Assembly: GCF_006337105.1 (NCBI RefSeq)
Contig: NZ_CP040871.1
Span: forward strand, 2,498,501 to 2,562,500
DNA from: Thermomonas aquatica
Lineage (GTDB): Bacteria; Pseudomonadota; Gammaproteobacteria; Xanthomonadales; Xanthomonadaceae
Direction: 5' to 3'
DNA: 64,000 nt
Part shown: piece after piece, positions 52,094 through 60,346 of the stretch
Position numbering within the stretch: position 1 is the stretch's first letter
Layout: each line of letters begins with the position of its first letter
Notes under the pieces: generated by a model
Told to the model about the DNA's origin: nothing
Seen by the model: the letters and a program-made list of their open reading frames with translations, nothing else
The model's database searches: none
Program-made: the position numbers and the translations under genes

Positions 52094-53034
52094 GACGATG
52101 CGCCCGCGATCGCCTTGCGCGCGGCGATGTCGCGCGCCAGCCATGCGCGATACAGGCCTTGCAGGCGTTCGACCATCGGCCCGCGCCCGTCGCCGATCGC
52201 GCGGCCGTCGATGCTGCGCACCGGCACCACCCCGGCGAAGGTGCCGGTGACGAATGCCTCGTCCGCGCCGTACGCATCGGTCAGGCTGAAGTTCTTCTGC
52301 AGGACCGGGATGCCGGCCTCGCGGCAGATCGCGATCACGTTGGAACGGGTGATCCCGCCCAGGCAGTAGTCGCCGGTCGAGGTCCAGACCTCGCCCTTGC
52401 GGACGATGAAGAAATGGGTGGAGTTGCAGGTGGCGACGAAGCCGTGCGGATCCAGCATCAGGCCCTCGTCGGCGCCGGCGGTATAGGCCTGGATGCAGGC
52501 GGTGATGCAGTTGAGCTTGCTGTGCGAATTGAGCTTGGGGTCCTGCACGTCGGGGAAGCCGCGGCGCACATGGACGGTGAACAGGGTGATGCCGCGCTCG
52601 GCGTTTTCCGGCGACGCGGTCTTGTACTCGGGGATGATGACGATGGTCGCGGGCCCCACGGTCACCCGCGGATCCTGGTAGGGCGTGCGCTTGACCCCGC
52701 GGGTGACCATCAGCCGGATGTGCACGCCGCTGGCGGCCTGCATGCCGTTGCCGGCCAGGGTGTCGCGGATCGCCGCCGCCAGCGCGGCGCGATCCATGCC
52801 GATGTCGAGCATGATCGCCCTGGCGCCTTCGTACAGGCGGTCGAGGTGGGCATCGAGGAAGGCCGGCTGGCCATCGACCACGCGCAGGCCCTCCCACACG
52901 CCGTCGCCCAGCACGAAGCCGCTGTCGAATACCGAGACGAACGCCTGGTCGCGGTGATGCAGCGCGCCGTTGATCCAGATGCGGATCTCGGCGTTGCGCG
53001 GATCGTCCGCAGCGTGCTGGGTGCCTTGTGCCAT
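52090..53034 (-). CDS. Class IV aminotransferase (branched-chain/D-amino-acid type)
   Basis: 314-aa fold-type IV PLP enzyme. The start NAEIRIWINGALHHRDQAFVSVFDSGFVLGDGVWEGLRV is typical; the PLP Lys is in DPKLNSHSKLNCI. YCLGGITRSNVIAICREAGI carries the phosphate-binding turn. It cannot be told from sequence alone whether it is IlvE, PabC-like or D-alanine type. Preceded by a nested hairpin that covers its likely ribosome-binding site. Confidence 0.88.
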   Translation of the reverse strand: MAQGTQHAADDPRNAEIRIWINGALHHRDQAFVSVFDSGFVLGDGVWEGLRVVDGQPAFLDAHLDRLYEGARAIMLDIGMDRAALAAAIRDTLAGNGMQAASGVHIRLMVTRGVKRTPYQDPRVTVGPATIVIIPEYKTASPENAERGITLFTVHVRRGFPDVQDPKLNSHSKLNCITACIQAYTAGADEGLMLDPHGFVATCNSTHFFIVRKGEVWTSTGDYCLGGITRSNVIAICREAGIPVLQKNFSLTDAYGADEAFVTGTFAGVVPVRSIDGRAIGDGRGPMVERLQGLYRAWLARDIAARKAIAGASS

Positions 53035-53035
53035 C

Positions 53036-53082
53036 GTTTCCGCTCGTCGGGGTGGGAGCCCCGATGGTAACGCCGCGGAAAC
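53036..53082 (-). promoter_or_regulatory. Nested leader hairpin covering the aminotransferase ribosome-binding site
   Basis: Outer arms GTTTCCGC (53036-53043) and GCGGAAAC (53075-53082) pair exactly; inner arms TCGGGG (53047-53052) and CCCCGA (53059-53064) do too. On the minus-strand transcript the inner and outer stems stack, and the only Shine-Dalgarno-like bases (GGAAA, about 8 before the ATG) lie inside the outer stem, whose end is one base from the start codon. It looks like a translation switch (inference). Confidence 0.6.
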
Positions 53083-53129
53083 GCGCGCCGTCGTATGCTC
53101 GTGCGCTTCCGACCCCTTGGAGATGTGCC

Positions 53130-53567
53130 ATGGCCTTCAAGCGCTACGCCGACGCCCGCTGGAACGGCGACCTGCAATCCGGCAAGGGCAGCATCAGCAC
53201 GCCGCAGAGCGGGCTGTTCGCCGAACAGAATTTCTCGTTCAAGACCCGCTTCGGCGACGACAAAGGCACCAATCCCGAAGAGTTGCTGGCCGCCGCGCAT
53301 GCCGGCTGTTTCTCGATGGCGCTGTCGGCGGTGCTGGGCAAGTCGGGTTTCGTCCCCGACAGCATCGAAACGCGGGCCGAAGCCACGATGGAACCCGGCA
53401 TGGACCCGGGGCCGACCATCACCGGCGTCACCCTGGTCGTGAAGGCGAAGGTGCCGGGCATCGACGCGGCGCAATTCCAGCAGATCGCCGAGGCGGCCAA
53501 GGCCGGCTGCGTGATTTCGCGCGCGCTGGCGGTGCCGGTCGGCTTGCAGGCGACGCTGGCGAGCTGA
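53130..53567 (+). CDS. OsmC/Ohr family peroxiredoxin
   Basis: 145-aa cytoplasmic thiol peroxidase of the OsmC/Ohr fold, which reduces organic hydroperoxides. The two redox Cys are in AAAHAGCFSMALS and AKAGCVISRAL, separated by about 60 residues. The sequence ends ALAVPVGLQATLAS, and the length favours OsmC over Ohr. GGAG lies before the ATG at 53130; the longer open frame starting upstream is not supported. Confidence 0.9.
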   Translation: MAFKRYADARWNGDLQSGKGSISTPQSGLFAEQNFSFKTRFGDDKGTNPEELLAAAHAGCFSMALSAVLGKSGFVPDSIETRAEATMEPGMDPGPTITGVTLVVKAKVPGIDAAQFQQIAEAAKAGCVISRALAVPVGLQATLAS

Positions 53568-53579
53568 GAACGGTTACGG

Positions 53580-53621
53580 GCGCGGCGGCTAGCTGTCGCC
53601 GCGCTAAACGGTTTTGCCGTT
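53580..53621 (+). terminator. Tandem hairpins after osmC
   Basis: GCGCGGCG (53580-53587) pairs with CGCCGCGC (53597-53604), and AACGG (53607-53611) with CCGTT (53617-53621) across TTTTG. The T-stretch lies in the second loop, after the first stem. Plausible termination region for the OsmC gene. Confidence 0.5.
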
Positions 53622-53711
53622 GCCGGCTGCATTCAGCCTCGCGTTACCAGCATGGCCGCAGTGTTCGCATCGCGCCGGCCAATCCACTTTCCCGGCGACC
53701 GGGAGTCCACC

Positions 53712-54404
53712 ATGAAGCGCCTTACCGCTGCCCTGCTTGTCGCCTTCGGCCTTGCCTCCAGCAGCGCCGCGTTCGCGCAGTCCAGCTACTACCCGTCCGG
53801 CAATGGCTACAACGGCTATGAACAGGGCGACAGTTATTCCGACTACGCGCGGGTGATCCGCGTCGATCCGGTGCTCGATGGCCGTTATTCCTCGACGTCG
53901 AGTTACGGCCGCAACGGCCAGCGCTGCTACCAGAGCACCACCGCCGGCGGTTACGAGCGCGACGGCTACTACGGCAACAACGGCTACCGCAACGATGGCT
54001 ATCGGGATGACGGCTACTACCGCGACCAGTACGGCAGCGGTGCCGGCCGCAACATCGCCACCGTCGTCGGCGGCATCGCCGGTGCGGTGCTGGGCAGCAA
54101 GGTCGGCAGCGGTACCGGCAGCTATGTCGGCACCGCAGTGGGCTCGATGGTCGGCGGCATGGCTGGCCGCCAGATCTACGACCAGACCCAGCGCAACCGT
54201 TACGTGCGGCCGGGCGTGGTCACCGTTTGCGATCCGGAACCCGTGTATGGCAACAGCGGGTACGGCGGCTACAGCCGCACCGGCGACGGCCGCGCCAGCG
54301 CCTACGACGTGACCTACGAATACAACGGTCGCCGCTACACCCGGCGCATGGACTACAACCCGGGCGAGCGCGTGCGCGTACGCGTGGACGTGTCGCCGCA
54401 GTAA
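53712..54404 (+). CDS. Glycine-zipper 2TM envelope protein with Tyr/Gly repeats
   Basis: 230 aa. Signal peptide of 22 residues (AAFA). Residues 24-108 are rich in Tyr, Gly, Asn and Asp, with imperfect repeats GYYGNNGYRNDGYRDDGYY. Residues 110-153 are a glycine-zipper (Rick_17kDa-like) domain: VVGGIAGAVLGSKVGSGTGS..VGSMVGGMAGRQIYD. The C-terminal domain has DVTYEYNGRRYTRRMDYNPGERVRVRVDV. No lipobox, so secreted rather than lipidated. Outer-membrane association inferred. Confidence 0.83.
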   Translation: MKRLTAALLVAFGLASSSAAFAQSSYYPSGNGYNGYEQGDSYSDYARVIRVDPVLDGRYSSTSSYGRNGQRCYQSTTAGGYERDGYYGNNGYRNDGYRDDGYYRDQYGSGAGRNIATVVGGIAGAVLGSKVGSGTGSYVGTAVGSMVGGMAGRQIYDQTQRNRYVRPGVVTVCDPEPVYGNSGYGGYSRTGDGRASAYDVTYEYNGRRYTRRMDYNPGERVRVRVDVSPQ

Positions 54405-54426
54405 GCGGCGGCCGTCATGAACGAAA

Positions 54427-54456
54427 CGAAGGGGCCGAATGGCCCCTTCGTCGTTT
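54427..54456. terminator. Terminator between the glycine-zipper gene and PhzF
   Basis: CGAAGGGGCC pairs with GGCCCCTTCG across loop GAAT, followed by TCGTTT on the plus strand. On the minus strand the same hairpin ends the PhzF gene at 54486, with TTTCGTT after it. Good bidirectional terminator. Confidence 0.75.
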
Positions 54457-54485
54457 CCGGTCTGGCGACTCCCCGTGGCGATCCG

Positions 54486-55370
54486 CTATCCGGGCCAGTC
54501 CAGCGTGCCGGTCACCACCGCCACCGCGCGCCCACCCGACCACACATCGCCATCGGCATCGATGCTCAGCTCGATGATCGCGTCGTGCCCGACCTCGCGG
54601 CCCTGGCTGACGCGGTAGAAGCCGCCGGGCAGGTCGGGCAGAGCGCCGCGTTCGGCCAGCCACGCCGCAAGGGTCGCATTGGCGGCACCGGAGGCGGCAT
54701 CCTCGAACTGCGCCGGCGCACCGACGAAGGCGCGCACCGCGTAGTAATAGACCGGGTCGTCGCTGCGCGCGTAGACGAACAGGCCCATGCTCTCGGTGGC
54801 ATTGGCCAGTTCGACGATGGCGTTCCAGTTCGGCTGCGCATTGCGCAGTTCGGTTTCGTTGGCGAGTTCGGCCAGCCACCAGCGGCGGCCACCGTCCATC
54901 AGCACCGGCGGCAAGGTGCCCAGCTGCAGTCCGGCCAGGGCATCGCGCAGGCGCGGATCATCGGGCGTGGCGATCTCCTGCACCCGCGCGCGCGGCGTGC
55001 GCACGGCGATGGTGCGTTCGCTGCCTTCGCCGACGACTTTCAGCGGCAGCTTGCCGGCGATCCCGTCCTGCACCAGCAAGCCGTCGCGCGGCGCGGCCAG
55101 CCCGGCATCAAGCAACGCATGCGCGGTGCCGACGCTGGGATGACCGGCGAACGGCACCTCGCGGCGTGGGCTGAAGATGCGGATGCGATGGGTCGCATCG
55201 TCGGAGACCGGTGGCAACACGAAGGTGGTTTCCGGCAGGCGCGTCCATTTGGCGATGGCCTGCATCTGCGCATCGTCCAGGCCTTCGGCATCCAGCACGA
55301 CCGCCAGCGGATTGCCGGCGCCGGCGCGCGAGGCGAACACATCGAGTTGCACGTAACGACGCTGTGACAT
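54486..55370 (-). CDS. PhzF family protein, copy A
   Basis: 294-aa protein of the PhzF isomerase/epimerase fold. Opening YVQLDVFASRAGAGNPLAVVLD, the catalytic-type Glu is E47 (RLPETTFVLPP), PFAGHPSVGTAHALL, and the GS-type turn is DAASGAANATLAAWL. The true PhzF acts in phenazine synthesis, but most family members do not; no phz genes are here. Copy B follows upstream, 29 bases away. Confidence 0.87.
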   Translation of the reverse strand: MSQRRYVQLDVFASRAGAGNPLAVVLDAEGLDDAQMQAIAKWTRLPETTFVLPPVSDDATHRIRIFSPRREVPFAGHPSVGTAHALLDAGLAAPRDGLLVQDGIAGKLPLKVVGEGSERTIAVRTPRARVQEIATPDDPRLRDALAGLQLGTLPPVLMDGGRRWWLAELANETELRNAQPNWNAIVELANATESMGLFVYARSDDPVYYYAVRAFVGAPAQFEDAASGAANATLAAWLAERGALPDLPGGFYRVSQGREVGHDAIIELSIDADGDVWSGGRAVAVVTGTLDWPG

Positions 55371-55399
55371 GGGGATGCCGCGGGAGTGGGGCGCGCAGC

Positions 55400-56266
55400 T
55401 TACCAATCGAGCGTGCCGGCGATGACCTGCTGTACCTCGCCGCCGATCCAGACATCGCCCTCGGCATCGACCTGCAGTGCCACCCGGCCGTCGCGGCCGA
55501 GTTCGCGGCCCTGGCTGGCGACATAGCGGCCATCCTGCCCGGGCAACCGGCCCTCGCGATGCAGGCGTGCCGCGATCAGCGCATTGGCGCTGCCGGTGAC
55601 CGGGTCTTCGGGGACGTTCACTGCGTCGCCCGGGCAGAACGCGCGCACCGCAAGCTCATGTTCGGACGCTGTTTCGAATGCAAACAGCGCGACGCCGGTA
55701 GCCGAAGTCGCGTCCGTCCAGTCGGCAATCGCGCCGAAATCCGGCTTCAAGCTGCGTAACTGTTCCGCGGAAGCGGCTTCGACCAGCCACCAGGATGGGC
55801 CGTTGTTCCACAGTTCGACGGCGTGGCCGGCCTGCGCGATCGCGGCCAGTTCCGCAGGCAGTGTTCCCGGCGACGCATCGAGCAGGCGCCCGCGCGGGCT
55901 GCGCAAGCGGATCCCCGGTCGCAACGGATCGCCGTGGACTTCGGCCGGCAGCAGGCCGGCGGCGCATTGCTGGACCAGGCGGCCGTCGCGCGGCGTGGCC
56001 AGTCCGTGGGTGGTCGCCAGCCACGCCGCGCCGACGCTGGGATGGCCGGCGAACGGCAGCTCGCTGCCGGGGGTGAAGATGCGGATCCGGTAGTCGGCGC
56101 CGGCATCGGGCGGCAGGAAGAAGACCGTTTCCGAGAGGTTGAGCCACGCGGCGATGGCCTGCATCGAGGCGGTGTCGAGGCCCTCGGCATCGAGCACGGC
56201 GCCGAGCGGATTGCCGGTGCCGGGCCGGGAGGCGAACACATCCAGTTGCACATAACGTCTTGGCAT
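55400..56266 (-). CDS. PhzF family protein, copy B
   Basis: 288 aa, clearly a paralogue of copy A (both start with ...RRYVQLDVFASR). The Glu is E46 in NLSETVFFLPP, then PFAGHPSVGAAWL and DPVTGSANALIAARL, which is closer to the family consensus than copy A. The ATG at 56266 was chosen by alignment with copy A. Divergent from lysAC. Confidence 0.87.
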   Translation of the reverse strand: MPRRYVQLDVFASRPGTGNPLGAVLDAEGLDTASMQAIAAWLNLSETVFFLPPDAGADYRIRIFTPGSELPFAGHPSVGAAWLATTHGLATPRDGRLVQQCAAGLLPAEVHGDPLRPGIRLRSPRGRLLDASPGTLPAELAAIAQAGHAVELWNNGPSWWLVEAASAEQLRSLKPDFGAIADWTDATSATGVALFAFETASEHELAVRAFCPGDAVNVPEDPVTGSANALIAARLHREGRLPGQDGRYVASQGRELGRDGRVALQVDAEGDVWIGGEVQQVIAGTLDW

Positions 56267-56354
56267 TGCGATGGCGCCCGGCACAGCCCACGGGGCCGCT
56301 AGAATGCACCACGGCCCGCACGCGGGCATCCCCCACCTCATTCCGAAAGGGCTT

Positions 56355-58988
56355 ATGTCCATCGCCACCGCGCCTGACGCCACCACCTCCGCACCCACCA
56401 CGCATGCCGGGCGTTGGCTGGTGCTGAAATTCGGCGGAACCTCGGTGTCCAAACGCGAGCGCTGGGACACCATCGGCCGGCTGGCCGACGAGCGCGCCAG
56501 CCTCGAGCACGCCCGCGTGCTGGTGGTGGTGTCGGCGCTCTCCGGCGTCACCAACGAATTGCAGGCGATCGCCAATGGCGAGGACATCGCCGGCCGCATC
56601 GCCGCGCTCATCGCCCGCCACCGCGCATTCTGCGCGGATGAGCTTGGGATCGATCCCGATGCCGCGCTCGGCGAACGCCTGCGCGCGCTGCAAGCCTTGC
56701 GCGACGACCCGCGCGCGGCATCGCGTGCGCTCGACTGGCAGGCCGAAGTGCTGGGGCAGGGCGAGCTGCTGTCGTCCTCGCTCGGTGCGGCTTACCTGCG
56801 CGCGCAGGGGCTGGACTTCGGCTGGTGCGATGCGCGCGAGTGGCTGGATGCGGTGTCGCTGCCGAATGCCAGCGAGTGGGCGCAGCGGCTGTCAGTCAAT
56901 TGCCGCTTCGAAGCCGACGCCGCACTGCGCGCACGCTTCGCCGCGCAGCCCGCGCGCCTGTTGCTGACCCAGGGCTTCATCGCACGGCATGGCGATGGCG
57001 GCACCGCGATCCTCGGTCGCGGCGGTTCGGATACCTCGGCGGCGTATTTCGGCGCGCTGCTGGGCGCATCGCGCGTCGAGATCTGGACCGACGTGCCCGG
57101 CATGTTCAGCGCCAACCCGCGCGAAGTGCCGGACGCGCGCCTGCTGACCCGGCTCGATTACGCCGAGGCGCAGGAAATCGCCACCACCGGCGCCAAGGTG
57201 CTGCATCCGCGTTCGATCAAGCCCTGCCGCGATGTCGGCGTGCCGATGCGCATCCTCGACACCAGCCGCCCGCAACTGCCGGGCACGCGGATCGAAGGCA
57301 GCGTGGCCGCGGTGCCCGGGGTCAAGGCGATCAGCCGCCGCAACGGCATCGTGCTGGTGTCGATGGAAAGCATCGGCATGTGGCAGCAGGTCGGCTTCCT
57401 CGCCGACGTGTTCGAGCGCTTCAAGCGCCACGGCCTGTCGGTGGACCTGATCGGTTCGTCCGAAACCAACGTGACCGTGTCGCTGGATCCGTCCGAGAAC
57501 CTGGTCAGTACCGACGTGCTCGGCCGCCTTTCCGAAGACCTGGCGCAGGTGTGCCGGGTCAAGGTGATCGTGCCTTGCGCGGCGATCACCCTGGTCGGCC
57601 GCGGCATGCGTTCGCTGCTGCACAAGTTGTCCGAGGTCTGGGAGATGTTCGGCCGCGAACGGGTGCACCTGATCTCGCAGTCGTCGAACGACCTCAACCT
57701 CACCTTCGTGGTCGACGAAGCCGCCGCCGACGGCATGTTGCACAAGCTGCATGCGGAACTGATCGACAGCGGCGCGATGCCGGTGTACGAGACCCAGGTG
57801 TTCGGCCCGCGCTGGCGCGAGATCAACGGCAGCGTGCGTCCGCGCCCGGCGGCGTGGTGGCGTGCGCCGCACGAACGCACGCGCCTGCTCGAACTCGCCC
57901 GCCACGGCACCCCGCGTTACGCCTACCACCTGCCGACGGTGATCGAACGCGCGCGCCAGCTGCAGGCGATCGCTGCCGTCGACCGTCGCTACTACGCGAT
58001 CAAGGCGAATTCGCATCCGGCGATCCTGCGCGCGCTGGCCGCGGAGGGCTTCGGCCTGGAATGCGTGTCGCAGGGCGAGGTCGAGCGCGTGTTCGACGCC
58101 GTGCCCGGTTTCGACCCGGCGCGCGTGCTGTTCACCCCCAGCTTCGCCCCGATCGGCGAATACGAAACCGCGTTCGCGCGCGGCATCACCGTGACCGTCG
58201 ACAACGTGGAACTGTTGCGGCGTTGGCCCGGGGTGTTCCGCGGCCGCGCGCTGTGGCTGCGCATCGACCTCGGCCACGGCGACGGCCACCACGCCAAGGT
58301 CAATACCGGCGGCAAGGCATCGAAGTTCGGCCTGTCCGCGCAGCGGGTGGAGGAATTCGTCGAAGCGGCGCGCGCGCTGGACGTGCGCATCACCGGCGTG
58401 CACGCGCACCTGGGCAGCGGCATCGACAACAGCGCGCACTGGAAGGTCGTGGTCGACGAGCTCGCCGGTTTCGCGCGGCGGATCGGCAGCGTGGAGGTCA
58501 TCGATATCGGCGGCGGCCTGCCGATCGCCTACAGCGACGATGACGAACCCTTCGACCTCGACGCCTGGGCGACCGGACTTGCCGCGATCAAGATCCTGCA
58601 CCCGGCGTTCAAACTCGCCATCGAGCCCGGCCGCTTCCTGGTCGCCGAAGCCGGCGTTCTGCTGACGCATGCCACGCAAGTGATCGAGAAGGACGGCGTG
58701 CAGCGCGTCGGCCTGGATGCCGGCATGAACGCGCTGATCCGCCCCGCGCTGTACGACGCCTGGCACGACATCGCCAACCTGTCGCAGCTCGACGCCGCCT
58801 GCGACGTCGACTTCGACGTGGTCGGCCCGATCTGCGAATCCAGCGACGTGTTCGGCCAGCGGGTCAAGCTGCCCGCGACCACCGTGCCCGGCGACGTGAT
58901 GCTGGTGGCCGATGCCGGCGCCTATGGCTTCTGCATGTCCAACGCATACAACCTGCGCGCGCTGCCCGCAGAGGACGTACTTGAATGA
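56355..58988 (+). CDS. lysAC: Fused aspartokinase / diaminopimelate decarboxylase
   Basis: 877-aa bifunctional enzyme catalysing both the first and the last step of lysine synthesis. N-terminal aspartokinase: K25 in KFGGTSVSKRER, GGSDTSAAYFGALLGA, then two ACT domains (about 310-460). From about 510, the PLP decarboxylase: K550 in YYAIKANSH, HLGSGIDNS, IGGGLPIAY and C827 in CESSDVFG. AAGGG precedes the ATG at 56355. Overlaps murL by four bases. Confidence 0.95.
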   Translation: MSIATAPDATTSAPTTHAGRWLVLKFGGTSVSKRERWDTIGRLADERASLEHARVLVVVSALSGVTNELQAIANGEDIAGRIAALIARHRAFCADELGIDPDAALGERLRALQALRDDPRAASRALDWQAEVLGQGELLSSSLGAAYLRAQGLDFGWCDAREWLDAVSLPNASEWAQRLSVNCRFEADAALRARFAAQPARLLLTQGFIARHGDGGTAILGRGGSDTSAAYFGALLGASRVEIWTDVPGMFSANPREVPDARLLTRLDYAEAQEIATTGAKVLHPRSIKPCRDVGVPMRILDTSRPQLPGTRIEGSVAAVPGVKAISRRNGIVLVSMESIGMWQQVGFLADVFERFKRHGLSVDLIGSSETNVTVSLDPSENLVSTDVLGRLSEDLAQVCRVKVIVPCAAITLVGRGMRSLLHKLSEVWEMFGRERVHLISQSSNDLNLTFVVDEAAADGMLHKLHAELIDSGAMPVYETQVFGPRWREINGSVRPRPAAWWRAPHERTRLLELARHGTPRYAYHLPTVIERARQLQAIAAVDRRYYAIKANSHPAILRALAAEGFGLECVSQGEVERVFDAVPGFDPARVLFTPSFAPIGEYETAFARGITVTVDNVELLRRWPGVFRGRALWLRIDLGHGDGHHAKVNTGGKASKFGLSAQRVEEFVEAARALDVRITGVHAHLGSGIDNSAHWKVVVDELAGFARRIGSVEVIDIGGGLPIAYSDDDEPFDLDAWATGLAAIKILHPAFKLAIEPGRFLVAEAGVLLTHATQVIEKDGVQRVGLDAGMNALIRPALYDAWHDIANLSQLDAACDVDFDVVGPICESSDVFGQRVKLPATTVPGDVMLVADAGAYGFCMSNAYNLRALPAEDVLE

Positions 58989-60346
58989 GTGAGTGGATGT
59001 TCCAGCGCGATGCGATCCGCGCGTTCCGTTTCGTGCGCTGCGCGTTCGATGCGCAGACCGGCGTCGCGCAATTGGTGTACGCCTTCGACGACGGCCCGGA
59101 GCTGGTCGAAACCGTCAGCGTGCCCGGCGCGCCGTTCGTCCTGGACGATGCGCGCGCGGCTGCGGCGGAGCGCGCGCTGCGCCTGCTGCACCTGATCGCG
59201 GGCGTCAGCTACTACAAGGCGGCGGTGCCGGAGGCCATCCGCATCGAGTCTTATGCCATCGATGCCGGAACCGCGGCCTTCCTCGACAGCGTCTATCTCA
59301 ACGGACTCGGCGAGTTCGCCTATCGCAACGGCCTGAACCTGCACGGCCGGATCAAGTTCCCGGCGGCAGCGACGGCGGATGCGCCGGCGCCGGCGCTGGG
59401 CCTGTGCGAACACGCGCTGGTCGCGATCGGCGGCGGCAAGGATTCGCTGGTCAGCATCGAGGCGTTGCGCAATGCCGGCGTCGAACAGACCGTGACCTGG
59501 ATCGGCGGCTCGCAATTGATCGCCGCCTGCGCCGCGCATACCGGCCTGCCCACGCTCAACCTGGGCCGCCAGCTGTCGCCGTTGCTGTTCGAGTTCAACC
59601 GCCTCGGCGCATGGAACGGCCATATCCCGGTGACCGCGGTGAACTCCGCGATCATGGCCTTCGCCGCGGTGTTGCTGGGCGTCGATCAGGTAGTGTTCTC
59701 CAACGAGCGTTCGGCCAGTTACGGGTCGATCATCCCGGGCACCGGCGAAGTGAACCACCAGTGGTCGAAGGGTTGGGCCTTCGAATCCGCGCTGGGCGAC
59801 TGGCTGCAGCAGCACGTCGCCGCCGACCTGCATTACTACTCGCTGCTGCGGCCGATGAGCGAACTGGCGGTGGCCCGGCAGTTCGCCAAGGTCAGCCGCT
59901 ACGACGCGCATTTTTCCAGCTGCAACCGCAATTTCCACATCATGGGCGAGCGCCCGACCAGCCGCTGGTGCGGGGTCTGCCCGAAGTGCCATTTCGTGTT
60001 CCTCGCGCTGGCGCCGTTCATGCCGAAGACGCGGCTGGTCGGGATCATCGGCCGCAACCTGCTGGACGATGTCGAGCAGACCGCCGGCTTCGATGCGCTG
60101 CTCGAGTACCAGGACCACAAGCCGTTCGAATGCGTCGGCGAGGGCCGCGAATCGCGCGCGGCGATGGCGGCCTTGGCCGCGCGTCCGGAGTGGCGCGAGG
60201 ACGCGCTGGTCGAACGCTTCCGCCGCGAGATCGCGCCGCAGCTCGACGCATCCGAACTGCGTGTCGAACCGTTGCTGGTGATCGACGAGGAACATCGCAT
60301 CCCGCCCGCGCTGTGGCAGAAGCTGCGTGACCAGTTCGCCGCTTGA
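58985..60346 (+). CDS. murL: UDP-MurNAc-L-Ala-L-Glu epimerase
   Basis: 453-aa enzyme that inverts the terminal L-Glu of UDP-MurNAc-L-Ala-L-Glu to D-Glu, as described in Xanthomonas oryzae, where ATP is required. A PP-loop-like motif [10 protein letters not shown] spans residues 148-157. A CxxCxxC cluster (C329, C332, C335) lies in [13 protein letters not shown]. Its product partner, MurD2, overlaps it by 20 bases. It allows D-Glu in the wall without a separate glutamate racemase step. Confidence 0.9.
   Translation: MSEWMFQRDAIRAFRFVRCAFDAQTGVAQLVYAFDDGPELVETVSVPGAPFVLDDARAAAAERALRLLHLIAGVSYYKAAVPEAIRIESYAIDAGTAAFLDSVYLNGLGEFAYRNGLNLHGRIKFPAAATADAPAPALGLCEHALVAIGGGKDSLVSIEALRNAGVEQTVTWIGGSQLIAACAAHTGLPTLNLGRQLSPLLFEFNRLGAWNGHIPVTAVNSAIMAFAAVLLGVDQVVFSNERSASYGSIIPGTGEVNHQWSKGWAFESALGDWLQQHVAADLHYYSLLRPMSELAVARQFAKVSRYDAHFSSCNRNFHIMGERPTSRWCGVCPKCHFVFLALAPFMPKTRLVGIIGRNLLDDVEQTAGFDALLEYQDHKPFECVGEGRESRAAMAALAARPEWREDALVERFRREIAPQLDASELRVEPLLVIDEEHRIPPALWQKLRDQFAA

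Noticed and set aside
52090..53140. Sulfotransferase and aminotransferase as one fused gene
   Set aside because: The long frame through this region is in the sulfotransferase frame, but the aminotransferase reads in another frame and has its own stop; they are two overlapping genes.
56271..56355. Lysine riboswitch before lysAC
   Set aside because: The leader is under 90 bases and has only a short GCCCGC-GCGGGC repeat, far too small for the known lysine riboswitch.
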